64,000 nt of DNA from Seohaeicola saemankumensis (GCF_042678485.1 NZ_JBHTKR010000004.1:468307-532306); one strand, 5' to 3'; numbered from the stretch's first letter, positions 27,519 through 35,877 are shown. Notes: generated from the sequence alone by a model not told the origin. A program made the numbers and translations.

Positions 27519-28175
27519 TCAGATACGGAAGAAGGGTTGCGCGATGCGCGGGATCAGCTTGTTGAACCGCAACGGCGCATCCGTCGCTGCAAGGCAGATG
27601 CAATCCTCGCCGATGTCCGCAACCGGAGTATGGGTCAGATCCTCATCCGCGATCTCGATGTCGCCGCGGCCAAAACGGTCGGTCTCATCCACGAAGGCGC
27701 CTTGCAGAACCAGCGTCAGCTCCATCCCGCGATGGCCATGATCAGGCACGGCCGTGCCTGCAGGGATATAGAGCAGCCGTGCCGAGGCTTCTTTGGAGGT
27801 CGGCAGAATCGCCTGTTTCACGCCCATGCCGATGGGTTTCCACTTCACCTTGTCGACATCGCCACCCACGTAGTCACGCAGCGGGGCCGGCAAGACCGAA
27901 GCGCCCTGCGCGCTGGGCGAAGGCCGCTTCACGGGGCTCAGCGCCCCGGATGTGATCAGGCGCATCGTCTCGGCGAAACAATCCTCGGCCACGGGTTGGC
28001 TGTCCGTGCCGTCCAGAAGCGCGCCGCCGACGCTGTCGAAACTTGCCAGTTGTGCACGGCAGTCGTCACACATCGACACATGGGCGGCGACGATCAGGTT
28101 GAACGCCTCCGGCAGCGTGCCGGCGGAATAGGCCATCAGCAGCTGGTCGGTCAGATGATGTTTCACGTTATGCAT
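27519..28175 (-). CDS. chrR: ChrR-type zinc anti-sigma factor
   Basis: Protein of 218 residues. The N-terminal ZAS domain has His6/7, His32, Cys36 and Cys39 (AAHVSMCDDC), the zinc ligands that hold the sigma factor. The C-terminal cupin keeps the ligand set PDHGHRGMELTLVLQG plus a later DLTHTP histidine, as in Rhodobacter sphaeroides ChrR, where singlet oxygen triggers release of RpoE. I prefer the ATG at 28175, because homologues begin close to the HH pair; a GTG at 28187 is also open and overlaps the rpoE stop. Translationally coupled to rpoE. Confidence 0.92.
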   Translation of the reverse strand: MHNVKHHLTDQLLMAYSAGTLPEAFNLIVAAHVSMCDDCRAQLASFDSVGGALLDGTDSQPVAEDCFAETMRLITSGALSPVKRPSPSAQGASVLPAPLRDYVGGDVDKVKWKPIGMGVKQAILPTSKEASARLLYIPAGTAVPDHGHRGMELTLVLQGAFVDETDRFGRGDIEIADEDLTHTPVADIGEDCICLAATDAPLRFNKLIPRIAQPFFRI

Positions 28176-28183
28176 CTCGATAT

Positions 28184-28729
28184 TCACTTCATTGCATGGC
28201 GCAGTCTGTCCAACGCCAATCTGATGCGGGATTTGATCGTGCCAAGGGGCAGACCCGTCTGATCTGCGATTTCGCTATGCGACAAATCGCCGAAATAGGC
28301 TTTTTCGATCAGTTCCCTTTGTTTCGCGGGCAGGGCGGCAATCGCGCGCCCCAGTTGTTCGCTTTCCTGTTGCAGGCTCAGGATGTCTGCCTGATCCGGC
28401 TCTTCCTCGGGGCCCCAGTCCAGATCTTCCGGCTCGGGGCGGCGTTGCTTGCGCAGCGCGTCGATCTTCCTGTTCCGGGCGATCGTGAACACCCAGGTGG
28501 CGACCGAGGCGCGGGATGCATCGAACAGATGCGCCTTCTGCCACAGCGTCGCCATCACCTCTTGCGTGCACTCCTCGGCCAGGGTTGCGTCGGCCCCGGA
28601 CCGCATCAGAAATGCCTTAACCCGCGGGGCGAAATACTGGAACAGCTCGGCAAAGGCCGTCTGATCCTGATCATCCCTGATGCGGGTCATGTGGGTGATC
28701 CAGTCGGTCGGATCGTATTTTGTCTTCAT
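28184..28729 (-). CDS. rpoE: RpoE-type (ECF11) RNA polymerase sigma factor
   Basis: Protein of 181 residues. Region 2 includes FAELFQYFAPRVKAFLMRSGADATLAEECTQEVMATLWQKA and FDASRASVATWVFTIARNRKIDALRKQ; region 4 includes ALPAKQRELIEKAYFGDLSHSEIADQTGLPLGTIKSRIRLALDRLR. Together with adjacent chrR this is the group that directs the singlet-oxygen response in Rhodobacter. The ATG at 28729 starts the conserved part; the longer frame crosses the likely promoter. A TGATCC-N18-TAATC match upstream suggests autoregulation. The divergent neighbour is the operon known to be RpoE-dependent in Rhodobacter. Confidence 0.93.
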   Translation of the reverse strand: MKTKYDPTDWITHMTRIRDDQDQTAFAELFQYFAPRVKAFLMRSGADATLAEECTQEVMATLWQKAHLFDASRASVATWVFTIARNRKIDALRKQRRPEPEDLDWGPEEEPDQADILSLQQESEQLGRAIAALPAKQRELIEKAYFGDLSHSEIADQTGLPLGTIKSRIRLALDRLRHAMK

Positions 28730-28846
28730 GGCCAACGGCTGCGCCTTCGTGGACAAATCTGTCTTGCCCCCTGTCCTAGCACGCAGGGCGGCCGGGGACG
28801 AGGCGACATTTGCTTCCGAAGGATCAACGACGTTGAACATGCAAGT

Positions 28847-28875
28847 GATTACGGGGGCATGACGCGACTGGATCA
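28847..28875 (-). promoter_or_regulatory. Candidate RpoE-dependent promoter of rpoE-chrR
   Basis: Read on the minus strand: TGATCC (28875-28870), exactly 18 bases, then TAATC (28851-28847). The -35 matches the Rhodobacter RpoE consensus TGATCC perfectly; the -10 matches TAAGA at its first three positions. It would give a leader of about 110 bases before rpoE. A second TGATCC at 28826-28821 has no suitable -10. Confidence 0.45.
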
Positions 28876-28899
28876 CCACGCATCTGATTTTTCTGTAAA

Positions 28900-28928
28900 T
28901 CATCCAAAACGCGATTTACTGCGTATCT
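28900..28928 (+). promoter_or_regulatory. Candidate RpoE-dependent promoter of the amine oxidase operon
   Basis: TCATCC (28900-28905), 18 bases, then TATCT (28924-28928). One mismatch to the TGATCC -35 and the same spacing as the divergent rpoE candidate. The start codon follows about 40 bases downstream. Synteny with the RpoE regulon supports it; the -10 match is weak. Confidence 0.35.
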
Positions 28929-28968
28929 ACCCCAAAGACCAATCCAGAAAGACCGGAGTCAGAACCAC

Positions 28969-30267
28969 ATGCCATTCGAAGCGGGCCGCGTCGCCCCAAG
29001 AAAAATAGCCGTCATCGGAGCAGGGATTTCAGGCATGGGGGCCGCGCATATGCTGGCGGATACCCATCACGTGACCCTGTTCGAGGCAGAGCCCCGACTT
29101 GGCGGCCATGCCCGTACCATCGTGGCGGGCAAGAACGGCGATCAGCCGGTTGATACCGGTTTCATCGTGTTCAATTATGCCAACTACCCGCACATGGCAG
29201 CGCTGTTCGATCGTCTGGATGTGCCGGTTGTCAAATCGAACATGAGCTTTGGGGCCTCTCTCAAGGGGGGGCAACTGGAATACGCGCTGACCAGCCTGTC
29301 AGCGCTGTTCGCGCAGAAGCGCAACATCGTGAACCCCAAATTCCTGGGCATGGTGCGCGATATTCTGAAATTCAACGCGCAGGCGCTGATCATCGCGCAG
29401 GACCGCAGCCTGACGACCGGGCAATTCCTGGCGCAGCTTGGCACCGGCGACTGGTTCCGCGATTACTATCTTCTGCCCCTGTCCGGCGCGATCTGGTCCA
29501 CGCCTGTCGAGCAGATCATGGATTTTCCCGCCCATGCGATGATCCGGTTCTTCGAGAACCACGCGCTGTTGAACACCACGGGGCAGCACCAATGGTTCAC
29601 GGTGCAGGGTGGATCGGTCGAATACGTGCGCCGCTTGGGTGACGCGATGCGCGCGCAGGGCGTGACCTTCCGCCTGGGCACGCCGATCGATGCCGTGCGC
29701 CGGCTGCATCTGGGCGCCGAGGTCAAGGCAAGGGGCGGTGAATGGGAAACCTTTGACGAGGTGATCTTTGCCACCCATTCCGACGATACCCTGCGCCTGC
29801 TGGCAGATCCCACACCCGACGAGAAGGCCAACCTTGGCGCCATCGCCTATCAGCCGAACGACATCGTGCTGCATGCCGACCCTGCGGTGATGCCGCAGCG
29901 CAAGGTTGTCTGGTCATCCTGGAACTATACCGAGATCATGGGCAAGCAGTCCGACAAGATCGATCTGACCTACTGGATGAATTCGCTCCAGCCGATCCCG
30001 CAGGACGATCCGCATTTCGTCACGCTGAACAGCACGCGCCCGATCCGGCAAGAGCTGATCTATGATCAGGTGACACTGCGCCACCCTGTCTATGACATGG
30101 CCGCACTGGACGCGCAGGACAGGATCCGCGCGACCAACGGGACGCGCAACACATGGTTCTGCGGGGCGTGGATGCGCCACGGTTTCCATGAGGACGGCCT
30201 GTCCAGCGCGGTCGATGTGGTCGAGGCGCTGTCGCGCAACAACGTGGCACTGGTGGCGGCGCAGTGA
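28969..30267 (+). CDS. FAD-dependent amine oxidase/desaturase-like flavoprotein of the RpoE operon
   Basis: Protein of 432 residues. The N-terminal Rossmann motif IAVIGAGISGMGAAHML (about 13-29) and the LGGHARTI segment bind FAD. The family is the NAD(P)/FAD-dependent flavin amine oxidase group seen next to DUF1365 genes. In Rhodobacter sphaeroides the equivalent gene beside rpoE belongs to the singlet-oxygen regulon and has been linked to methylated furan fatty acid formation, so a lipid substrate is likely. The ATG at 28969 has CGGAG upstream. The stop overlaps the GTG of the DUF1365 gene. Confidence 0.88.
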   Translation: MPFEAGRVAPRKIAVIGAGISGMGAAHMLADTHHVTLFEAEPRLGGHARTIVAGKNGDQPVDTGFIVFNYANYPHMAALFDRLDVPVVKSNMSFGASLKGGQLEYALTSLSALFAQKRNIVNPKFLGMVRDILKFNAQALIIAQDRSLTTGQFLAQLGTGDWFRDYYLLPLSGAIWSTPVEQIMDFPAHAMIRFFENHALLNTTGQHQWFTVQGGSVEYVRRLGDAMRAQGVTFRLGTPIDAVRRLHLGAEVKARGGEWETFDEVIFATHSDDTLRLLADPTPDEKANLGAIAYQPNDIVLHADPAVMPQRKVVWSSWNYTEIMGKQSDKIDLTYWMNSLQPIPQDDPHFVTLNSTRPIRQELIYDQVTLRHPVYDMAALDAQDRIRATNGTRNTWFCGAWMRHGFHEDGLSSAVDVVEALSRNNVALVAAQ

Positions 30268-31019
30268 CAGGAATAGACCATATCGCCGGTCACACCTGGC
30301 ATGGGCGCAAGGGCGGGGTCGATAACGCCTTTCGCTACGGGGTGGATTACCTGCTGCTGGATGCGGAACATCCGCAGGACGCGCCCAGCCTTTTCGGACG
30401 CAACCGGGGCAACCTGACATCCGTTTGGGACAGCGACCATGGGGGGCCGCCCAAACAGGGACGCGGTGCTGCCTGGGTGCGTGAGGTGCTGACGGTGCAT
30501 GATCTTGAAGCGCCGGCGCGGATCGAACTGCTGACCCAGCCGCGCGTTCTGGGGCATGTGTTCAACCCGGTTTCATTCTGGCTCTGCCGTGATGCGGATG
30601 AGAACTTGCGCGCGGTCATCGCAGAGGTCACGAATACATTCGGCGATCGCCATTCGTATCTGGTGCATCGCGAAGATCATGGGCCGATCACGGCCCATGA
30701 CCGGATGCGCGCCACCAAGCTGATGCATGTCAGCCCGTTTCAGCCGGTCGAGGGCGGGTATGAGTTTCGCTTTGACATCCGGTCTGACCGGATCGGCATC
30801 TGGATCGACTACACGGGCGGCAATGGCGGTGTGATCGCCACGCTTGTCGGCGCGCGCAAACCTTTGACAAACGCGGGCATCCTGCGCGGCGCGCTGCGCC
30901 GTCCGTTCGGATCCCGGCGGGTTCTGGCCCTGATCCATTGGCAGGCTTTGAAGCTCTGGTGGAAGGGCGTGGCCTATCGCCCCCGGCCCGAGCCGCCCAT
31001 CGAAGAGGTCAGCAGGTGA
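30264..31019 (+). CDS. DUF1365 family protein (GTG start)
   Basis: Protein of 251 residues starting with GTG at 30264, overlapping the previous stop as GTGA. It has the DUF1365 features: FRYGVDYLLLD near the start, LLTQPRVLGHVFNPVSFWLC in the middle, and KLMHVSPFQPVEGGYEFRF. DUF1365 genes nearly always travel with the flavin amine oxidase upstream. In Rhodobacter the pair is part of the RpoE operon tied to modified fatty acids. The catalytic role is not established. A C-terminal HWQALKLWWKG segment may contact membrane. Confidence 0.88.
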   Translation: MTGIDHIAGHTWHGRKGGVDNAFRYGVDYLLLDAEHPQDAPSLFGRNRGNLTSVWDSDHGGPPKQGRGAAWVREVLTVHDLEAPARIELLTQPRVLGHVFNPVSFWLCRDADENLRAVIAEVTNTFGDRHSYLVHREDHGPITAHDRMRATKLMHVSPFQPVEGGYEFRFDIRSDRIGIWIDYTGGNGGVIATLVGARKPLTNAGILRGALRRPFGSRRVLALIHWQALKLWWKGVAYRPRPEPPIEEVSR

Positions 31020-32248
31020 AAGCCCTGAGCGCCACGATGCCCGCAGCCCCTGCGCTGCCAGCCTATGGGGTTTTTGCGGCCCTCTTGGCCGCAGCCGGGC
31101 TGCCGATCTACATTCACGCCCCCAAGGTGTATGTGGATGAATATGGCGTGTCGTTGGCGGCTTTGGGTGCGGTCTTGTTCGGTCTTCGCCTGTTCGACGT
31201 GATCCAGGACCCGTTGCTGGCGCGGCTTGCCGGGGCGCTCAGGCATCAGCGCGCAGTGGCGGTGACGGGCGGTGTCGCCCTGATGGTTGCATCCATGCTG
31301 GGCCTTTTTGCCGTCGCTCCACCCGTCGCGCCCTTGATCTGGTTCGCCTTGATGCTGGCGGGTGTATTCTCGGCCTTCAGTTTCCTGACCATCTGTTTTT
31401 ATGCCCAGGGCGTGCAAACCGCCGGGACGATGGGGGCCACGGGTCATATAAGGCTTGCCCGGTGGCGTGAAACAGGCGCCCTTCTTGGGGTCTGCGTTGC
31501 CGCAGTGGCGCCTGTGGTTCTGGGCGGTTTCGAAGGCTTTGCCCTTGGCTTTGCCCTTCTGGGGCTTGGCGCTGTCTGGCTGATGCGGCACGAATGGGGC
31601 GGCCAGCTGACAATACCCGAAGCAGGCATGGCGCCCGTGCTGCGCGATCCGGTGGCGCGGCGGCTTTTGCTGATCGCGCTGGTCAACGCAGCGCCCGTGG
31701 CCGTCAGCTCGACCCTGTTCCTGTTCTTTGTCGAAAGCAGGCTTGCCGCCCCCGGGTGGGAAGGTCCCTTCCTGTTGCTGTTCTTCCTGTCGGCGGCTGT
31801 TGCCACCCCGTTCTGGGGAAAGGCGGCCGAGGTTTACGGCCCCAAACGGGTTCTTGTCGCGGGCATGATCCTGTCGATTGCGGCCTTCGCCTTTGCCCTG
31901 ACCCTGGGTGCCGGCGACACCCTGGCCTTCGCGGTGATATGCATCGCGTCGGGCGCGGCGCTGGGCGCGGACATGACGCTTTTGCCCGCGATCTTCGCGG
32001 CGCGCATGGCGCGGATTGCACCTGGCGCTTCCGGCGCGTTCGGCCTGTGGTCCTTCGTGTCGAAACTGTCGCTGGCCTTTGCCGCCGTTGCCCTGCTGCC
32101 CGCCTTGGAGGCCGCCGGATTTCGTGCCGGGGTCGAGAATACAGACGATGCGCTTCTGGCGCTCAGCCTGGCCTACGGGCTGGTGCCGTGCCTTCTGAAA
32201 CTGCTTGCCATTGGCCTGCTGGCCACAACCAACTGGAAAGAGGACTAG
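31016..32248 (+). CDS. MFS transporter of the RpoE operon (GTG start)
   Basis: Protein of 410 residues with about 12 membrane segments and a charged GLRLFDVIQDPLLARLAGALR loop after the second, which resembles the glycoside-pentoside-hexuronide cation symporter class. Family name aside, its conserved place between DUF1365 and DUF3833 genes suggests a lipid-related or stress-related cargo rather than sugar. GTG at 31016 overlaps the DUF1365 stop, and GAAGAGG upstream supports it. The next ATG follows its stop without a gap. Confidence 0.85.
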   Translation: MKALSATMPAAPALPAYGVFAALLAAAGLPIYIHAPKVYVDEYGVSLAALGAVLFGLRLFDVIQDPLLARLAGALRHQRAVAVTGGVALMVASMLGLFAVAPPVAPLIWFALMLAGVFSAFSFLTICFYAQGVQTAGTMGATGHIRLARWRETGALLGVCVAAVAPVVLGGFEGFALGFALLGLGAVWLMRHEWGGQLTIPEAGMAPVLRDPVARRLLLIALVNAAPVAVSSTLFLFFVESRLAAPGWEGPFLLLFFLSAAVATPFWGKAAEVYGPKRVLVAGMILSIAAFAFALTLGAGDTLAFAVICIASGAALGADMTLLPAIFAARMARIAPGASGAFGLWSFVSKLSLAFAAVALLPALEAAGFRAGVENTDDALLALSLAYGLVPCLLKLLAIGLLATTNWKED

Positions 32249-32815
32249 ATGGCGGATTATCTTCTCTTCACGCTTCTCGGGATGGTTCTGGTTCTTGGCC
32301 CGCTATGGGCCAAGGCAAGGTTCTGGTCATTCACCTCCCAGACCCCGCAGGACTATGAAAAGGGTGCGCCCCAGTTTGATCTGCGCGAGCATCTGAACGG
32401 GCCGATCCTGTGCGAGGGCGTGATCTATGGCCCGCTGGGCCGCGTGACCTCGCGGTTTGTGGGCAAGTTCGAGGCGCGTTGGGATGGAAACCGTGGCGTG
32501 ATGCGCGAGCATTTCATCTATGACAGCGGCGCCACGCAAGACCGCGAATGGCGTCTGGAAATCGGCAATGACGGTCAGATCAAGGCCGATGCCGACGATC
32601 TGGTGGAGCCGGGCAGCGGCCGGATGTCGGGGTCTGCGGTGCAGCTGAAATATCGTATTCGCCTGCCGCAGGATTCCGGCGGGCATGTTCTGGACACGGT
32701 GGACTGGATGTATCTTGCCCCCAATGGCACGGTGATGAACCGCAGCCAATTCCGCAAATTCGGGATTCCCGTGGCCGAACTGGTCGCGACAATGCGCAAG
32801 GTGGACGCGGCATGA
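32249..32815 (+). CDS. DUF3833 family protein
   Basis: Protein of 188 residues. It has one N-terminal hydrophobic segment (about 4-22) and then the DUF3833 core: FDLREHLNGPILCEGVIYGPLGRVTSRFVGKFEARWDG and a C-terminal DTVDWMYLAPNGTVMNRSQFRKFGIPVAEL. The fold of such proteins resembles lipocalin-like beta barrels, which would fit handling of a hydrophobic ligand, but this is inference. It begins directly at the MFS stop and overlaps the SDR start by four bases. Confidence 0.87.
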   Translation: MADYLLFTLLGMVLVLGPLWAKARFWSFTSQTPQDYEKGAPQFDLREHLNGPILCEGVIYGPLGRVTSRFVGKFEARWDGNRGVMREHFIYDSGATQDREWRLEIGNDGQIKADADDLVEPGSGRMSGSAVQLKYRIRLPQDSGGHVLDTVDWMYLAPNGTVMNRSQFRKFGIPVAELVATMRKVDAA

Positions 32816-33546
32816 TGAACTGGCAAGGCAAGAGGTACTGGCTGATCGGCGCAAGCGAGGGTCTGGGTGCTGCCCTGGCCCACAAGCTGAGCCGGGCCGG
32901 AGTCGAGGTGATCGTCTCTGCCCGTAACGAGGATCGCCTCAAGGCTTTGGTGGCTGAACTGCCGGGCAAGGCATCGTTCGTGCCTGTCGATGTCGGCGAC
33001 CGCGTCAGCGTCGAAAAAGCGGCCGCGCAGGTGGGGCAGATCGACGGGATGGTTTACCTGGCCGGGGTCTACTGGCCGATGAAGGCGCAAGACTGGAATG
33101 CCGATCAGGCCGAGGCGATGGCCGACATCAACTTTACCGGCGCCGTGCGCGCGGTGGGTGCCGTGATCCCGCAGATGGTCGCACGTGACGCGGGCCATAT
33201 CGTGATCACCGGCTCGCTGTCCGGGTTTCGCGGCCTGCCCGGCGCGATCGGCTACGCGGCGTCCAAGGCGGGCACGATGTCCCTTGCCGAAAGCCTCTAT
33301 GCCGATCTTCACAAGACCGGTGTGCGGGTTCAGGTGGCCAACCCCGGCTTCATCCGCACCCGCCTGACCGACAAGAACGACTTTCGCATGCCTTTCCTGA
33401 TGGAACCGGATCAGGCGGCGCAGGACATGTTCGAGCTGATGAACGATCAGGGCCGCTTCAAGCGCAGCTTTCCCACGGTGTTCAGCTGGCTGTTCCGTCT
33501 GTCCCAGTTCATGCCGGACTGGATGTATTACCGCCTGTTTGCCTGA
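32812..33546 (+). CDS. Short-chain dehydrogenase/reductase of the RpoE operon
   Basis: Protein of 244 residues with the classical SDR motifs: cofactor loop GASEGLG at 13-19, catalytic Ser in VITGSLSG near 135, and Tyr148-x3-Lys152 (GYAASKAG). The cofactor is probably NADP(H), judging by the Arg in SARNEDR after the second strand. Last gene of the five-gene operon; synteny with the Rhodobacter singlet-oxygen regulon suggests reduction of an aldehyde or ketone derived from oxidised lipid, which is inference. Starts by ATGA overlap with the DUF3833 gene. Confidence 0.9.
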   Translation: MMNWQGKRYWLIGASEGLGAALAHKLSRAGVEVIVSARNEDRLKALVAELPGKASFVPVDVGDRVSVEKAAAQVGQIDGMVYLAGVYWPMKAQDWNADQAEAMADINFTGAVRAVGAVIPQMVARDAGHIVITGSLSGFRGLPGAIGYAASKAGTMSLAESLYADLHKTGVRVQVANPGFIRTRLTDKNDFRMPFLMEPDQAAQDMFELMNDQGRFKRSFPTVFSWLFRLSQFMPDWMYYRLFA

Positions 33547-33614
33547 GATCAAGGACGCTTCCGTTTGGAGGGATCACCACTGTCTGGCATAGTGCCACCA
33601 GGAGGACCCCTGCC

Positions 33615-33941
33615 ATGCTGGAGATTTCAGTCAACAAGATTGCCCAGATCGTTCTGATGTCCCGCGAGTTGAACCGCGCGGAAGGCGAGTTGCGCGCCTT
33701 CATCGACAGGCTGAGCGAGGAAGAGCAGACCAGCCTCGTGGCCCTGATGTGGATCGGGCGCGGCTCTTTCGAACCGGAAGAGCTGGAAGAGGCGATCCGG
33801 ACAGCCGCCCAGGAGGCGACAACCCCCACCGCCGATTACCTGCTGGGCACGCCCCATCTGTCCGATCATCTTGAAAACGGTCTGGATGCGCTTGGCCTGT
33901 CAGCCATCGACGAAGAAGATGATTTGATTCGAGGCGGTTAG
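33615..33941 (+). CDS. DUF3775 family protein
   Basis: Protein of 108 residues, acidic and mostly helical, matching the DUF3775 family: ISVNKIAQIVLMSRELN at the start, FIDRLSEEEQTSLVALMWIGRG in the middle, and a TADYLLGTPHLSDHLENGLDALG C-terminus. It has a perfect AGGAGG ribosome site at 33600-33605, ten bases before the ATG, suggesting high expression. Function unknown; the family is widespread in Alphaproteobacteria. It lies 68 bp after the RpoE-type operon and may be separately transcribed. Confidence 0.85.
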   Translation: MLEISVNKIAQIVLMSRELNRAEGELRAFIDRLSEEEQTSLVALMWIGRGSFEPEELEEAIRTAAQEATTPTADYLLGTPHLSDHLENGLDALGLSAIDEEDDLIRGG

Positions 33942-34305
33942 ACGCTTCCAAAGCCTGATTTGGTCGAATGTTGCCGGATCTGTGCGTTCATGCACCAAGC
34001 GAGTGCGGCATTTCGGGAACTGACCTCAAGTCAGGCTGTTTTCGGGCTTCACGAAATGCCTCTCATTCTGGTGCCATTCGCGTGAGCCGTTAGCAACATT
34101 TCAGTCCGTCTTTGGAAGAAATTCCATAACCATATGTATTTAAAACAGAAAAATCTGGATTTTCACCCTTTCGAAAAAGTTTCAGCTTTCAAGATGGCGC
34201 GGTCACACATTCCCTTGAGCAGGCGTGTTTTGAATGTGCGATGATGTGACGTCATATTGGGTTCAGATCAAAAACGATCGTAACCGAAACAAACGGAGTT
34301 ACACA
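33942..34305. other. 364-bp intergenic stretch with nested inverted repeats and no gene
   Basis: No open frame with a ribosome site is seen. A nine-base perfect inverted repeat, GGCATTTCG at 34007-34015 and CGAAATGCC at 34052-34060, encloses a smaller hairpin CTGAC/GTCAG at 34020-34034. Upstream, GTGC/GCAC forms another small hairpin near 33982-33995. The part from 34100 to 34300 is AT-rich and holds TGACGTCA at 34247-34254, presumably promoter sequence for the small secreted-protein gene. It could encode a small RNA, but this is unproven. Confidence 0.4.
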
Positions 34306-34614
34306 ATGAACCGCATCATCATGACCGCAATCGCCGCCGCTACCTTTGGAACCGTTGCCTATGCAGGCGACATGGTATCCAGCAACGACACCCTGGGCAC
34401 CCGCACCGAAGCCGCCAGCGTCATCGTCTTCGAACGTGACCGTGGCATTTCCGGCAGCGACATGATCTCTGCGACCGCAGGGACCGAGCGGATGGTCGAC
34501 GCCGGCCTGATCCTGGAGCCCCGCGATCTGGCGATTGCAGAGAACGGCCAAGTGACCGTCTACAGCTTCAACGCACCGGCCAACAACAGCGCCGTGACTT
34601 TCGCACCGCGCTAA
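34306..34614 (+). CDS. Small secreted protein of unknown function
   Basis: Protein of 102 residues. A clear signal peptide ends at VAYA-GD (residue 20), leaving about 80 residues without cysteines. The mature part is Ser/Thr/Ala/Asn-rich with a TVYSFNAPANNSAVTFAPR ending. I do not recognise a family. The ATG at 34306 has CGGAG nine bases upstream. The gene stands alone between an AT-rich noncoding region and two hairpins. It could be a periplasmic stress or envelope protein; there is no direct evidence. Confidence 0.75.
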   Translation: MNRIIMTAIAAATFGTVAYAGDMVSSNDTLGTRTEAASVIVFERDRGISGSDMISATAGTERMVDAGLILEPRDLAIAENGQVTVYSFNAPANNSAVTFAPR

Positions 34615-34621
34615 GCCCCCC

Positions 34622-34649
34622 TGACGCAGGGCCTCCTCCCCCTGCGTCA
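34622..34649 (+). terminator. Perfect hairpin after the small secreted-protein gene
   Basis: TGACGCAGGG (34622-34631) pairs with CCCTGCGTCA (34640-34649) around eight bases, right after the stop. There is no T-run, so it may act as a 3' stabiliser with the downstream terminator. Confidence 0.55.
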
Positions 34650-34671
34650 ATGAACAGCGCCCTGTTGTTCA

Positions 34672-34709
34672 AAAAAACCCCGTCCAGGTCATCCTGGGCG
34701 GGGTTTTAT
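34672..34709. terminator. Bidirectional intrinsic terminator
   Basis: AAAACCCCG-T-CCAGG pairs with CCTGG-G-CGGGGTTTT around TCAT (34687-34694 loop area), with A-rich and T-rich flanks. It serves the small secreted-protein gene and the convergent saccharopine-dehydrogenase-family gene. Confidence 0.85.
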
Positions 34710-34731
34710 GTTGTCGCGGTGCGGGTCTGGA

Positions 34732-35877
34732 TCAGGCGGCGGCGCGGTCCACGATCTGCAGATGCTGCGCGAGCTTGTCGATCTCGGCCATCCAGCGCGA
34801 TACCAGTCGCGGATCCGATGGTGCCGCGGTGACACCGGCCGGTATTTCGCGGGCCAGAACGGCCTCGACCGCCAGGGATACAGGCACAGACACCAGCCGC
34901 GCCATTGCCGTGCCGCGCGCATCGCCCCAGGCATCCATCACATAGGATTTGTGCCAGACGGTCTTGCCATCCTTTTCGGCCTTCAATTCCACGCAAAGAA
35001 CCACGCGGTCCGGCTCGCCTTCGTCATAGGCGTTTTCCGACCAGAACTGATCGGACATGTCCTTCAGCCGTGCATCGCCCTCAGGGCCGGACAGCGTCTC
35101 GATCTCGGCAAAGATATCGGCCCAGGCATCGGACCAGCCGTTCAGGCGCAGGGTGCCGCGCACGAAGTCGCGCACCGGCCATGCGGGATCGAAACGGTAA
35201 TCCTCCATGAAGGGGATCGAATCGCGGTTCGGATAGACCTCGAACGTCTCAGGCGTCGGCAAGGGGGCGTCATAGCTGCTCAGCGCGTTCCACGGACGAT
35301 CCACCCGCAACTCCGAGAAGTTGCGAATCGACCGCGAGGGCGAGCGCAGCGCCTTCAGCACACCCAGCGGTGACCAGCTGAACTTGTAGCGGAACGCGTT
35401 GGCGATCTTGGGCACGCCGCCGCAATAGGACAGGAACGAAATTGCATTCGTCGGGTCATATGCATCCGACGCGCGGTATTCAGCAACCAGATGATGCGCC
35501 ATCAGATGGTCGATGCCCGGATCAAGCCCCACCTCGTTGACAGAACACAGGCCCTTGTCGCGGAACGCATCATCCAGCGCGCGCATTTCCGGCGCGATGT
35601 AGGACGACGACACGAAATGCGCGCCCTTCTCAAGGCACAGCTTCGCCAGCGGCACATGCCAGTCGGCGGGCAGCATCGACACCATGACATCACCCTTGGC
35701 CAGACCGGCGCCCAAAGCCTCGATATCGAAGGCCTTGATCCGGTCGGTCAGATCGCCCACCGCCTTGCGCGCCTTGTCGGCGGAACGATTCCAGACGGTA
35801 ACCTCATGCCCCGCCTCGATCAGGCGACGCAGGCCGGGGATGGCCGACAGGCCGGTGCCGCACCAGTGGATGGTCAT
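34732..35877 (-). CDS. Saccharopine dehydrogenase C-terminal family (LYS9-like reductase)
   Basis: Protein of 381 residues. A Rossmann start (MTIHWCGTGLSAIPGLRRLIEAGHEVTVWNR) is followed by SVNEVGLDPGIDHLMAH and SFLSYCGGVPKIA, which mark the saccharopine reductase/dehydrogenase family acting at the glutamate-forming side. With the LYS1-like gene in the same operon it probably interconverts saccharopine and aminoadipate semialdehyde in lysine metabolism. Carboxynorspermidine dehydrogenases share this fold, so that remains an alternative. The ATG at 35877 gives the family N-terminus; the longer frame overlaps the SemiSWEET gene. Confidence 0.87.
   Translation of the reverse strand: MTIHWCGTGLSAIPGLRRLIEAGHEVTVWNRSADKARKAVGDLTDRIKAFDIEALGAGLAKGDVMVSMLPADWHVPLAKLCLEKGAHFVSSSYIAPEMRALDDAFRDKGLCSVNEVGLDPGIDHLMAHHLVAEYRASDAYDPTNAISFLSYCGGVPKIANAFRYKFSWSPLGVLKALRSPSRSIRNFSELRVDRPWNALSSYDAPLPTPETFEVYPNRDSIPFMEDYRFDPAWPVRDFVRGTLRLNGWSDAWADIFAEIETLSGPEGDARLKDMSDQFWSENAYDEGEPDRVVLCVELKAEKDGKTVWHKSYVMDAWGDARGTAMARLVSVPVSLAVEAVLAREIPAGVTAAPSDPRLVSRWMAEIDKLAQHLQIVDRAAA

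Noticed and set aside
28821..28826. Second TGATCC (minus strand) upstream of rpoE
   Set aside because: Eighteen bases further the sequence is CTCGT, which does not resemble an RpoE -10.
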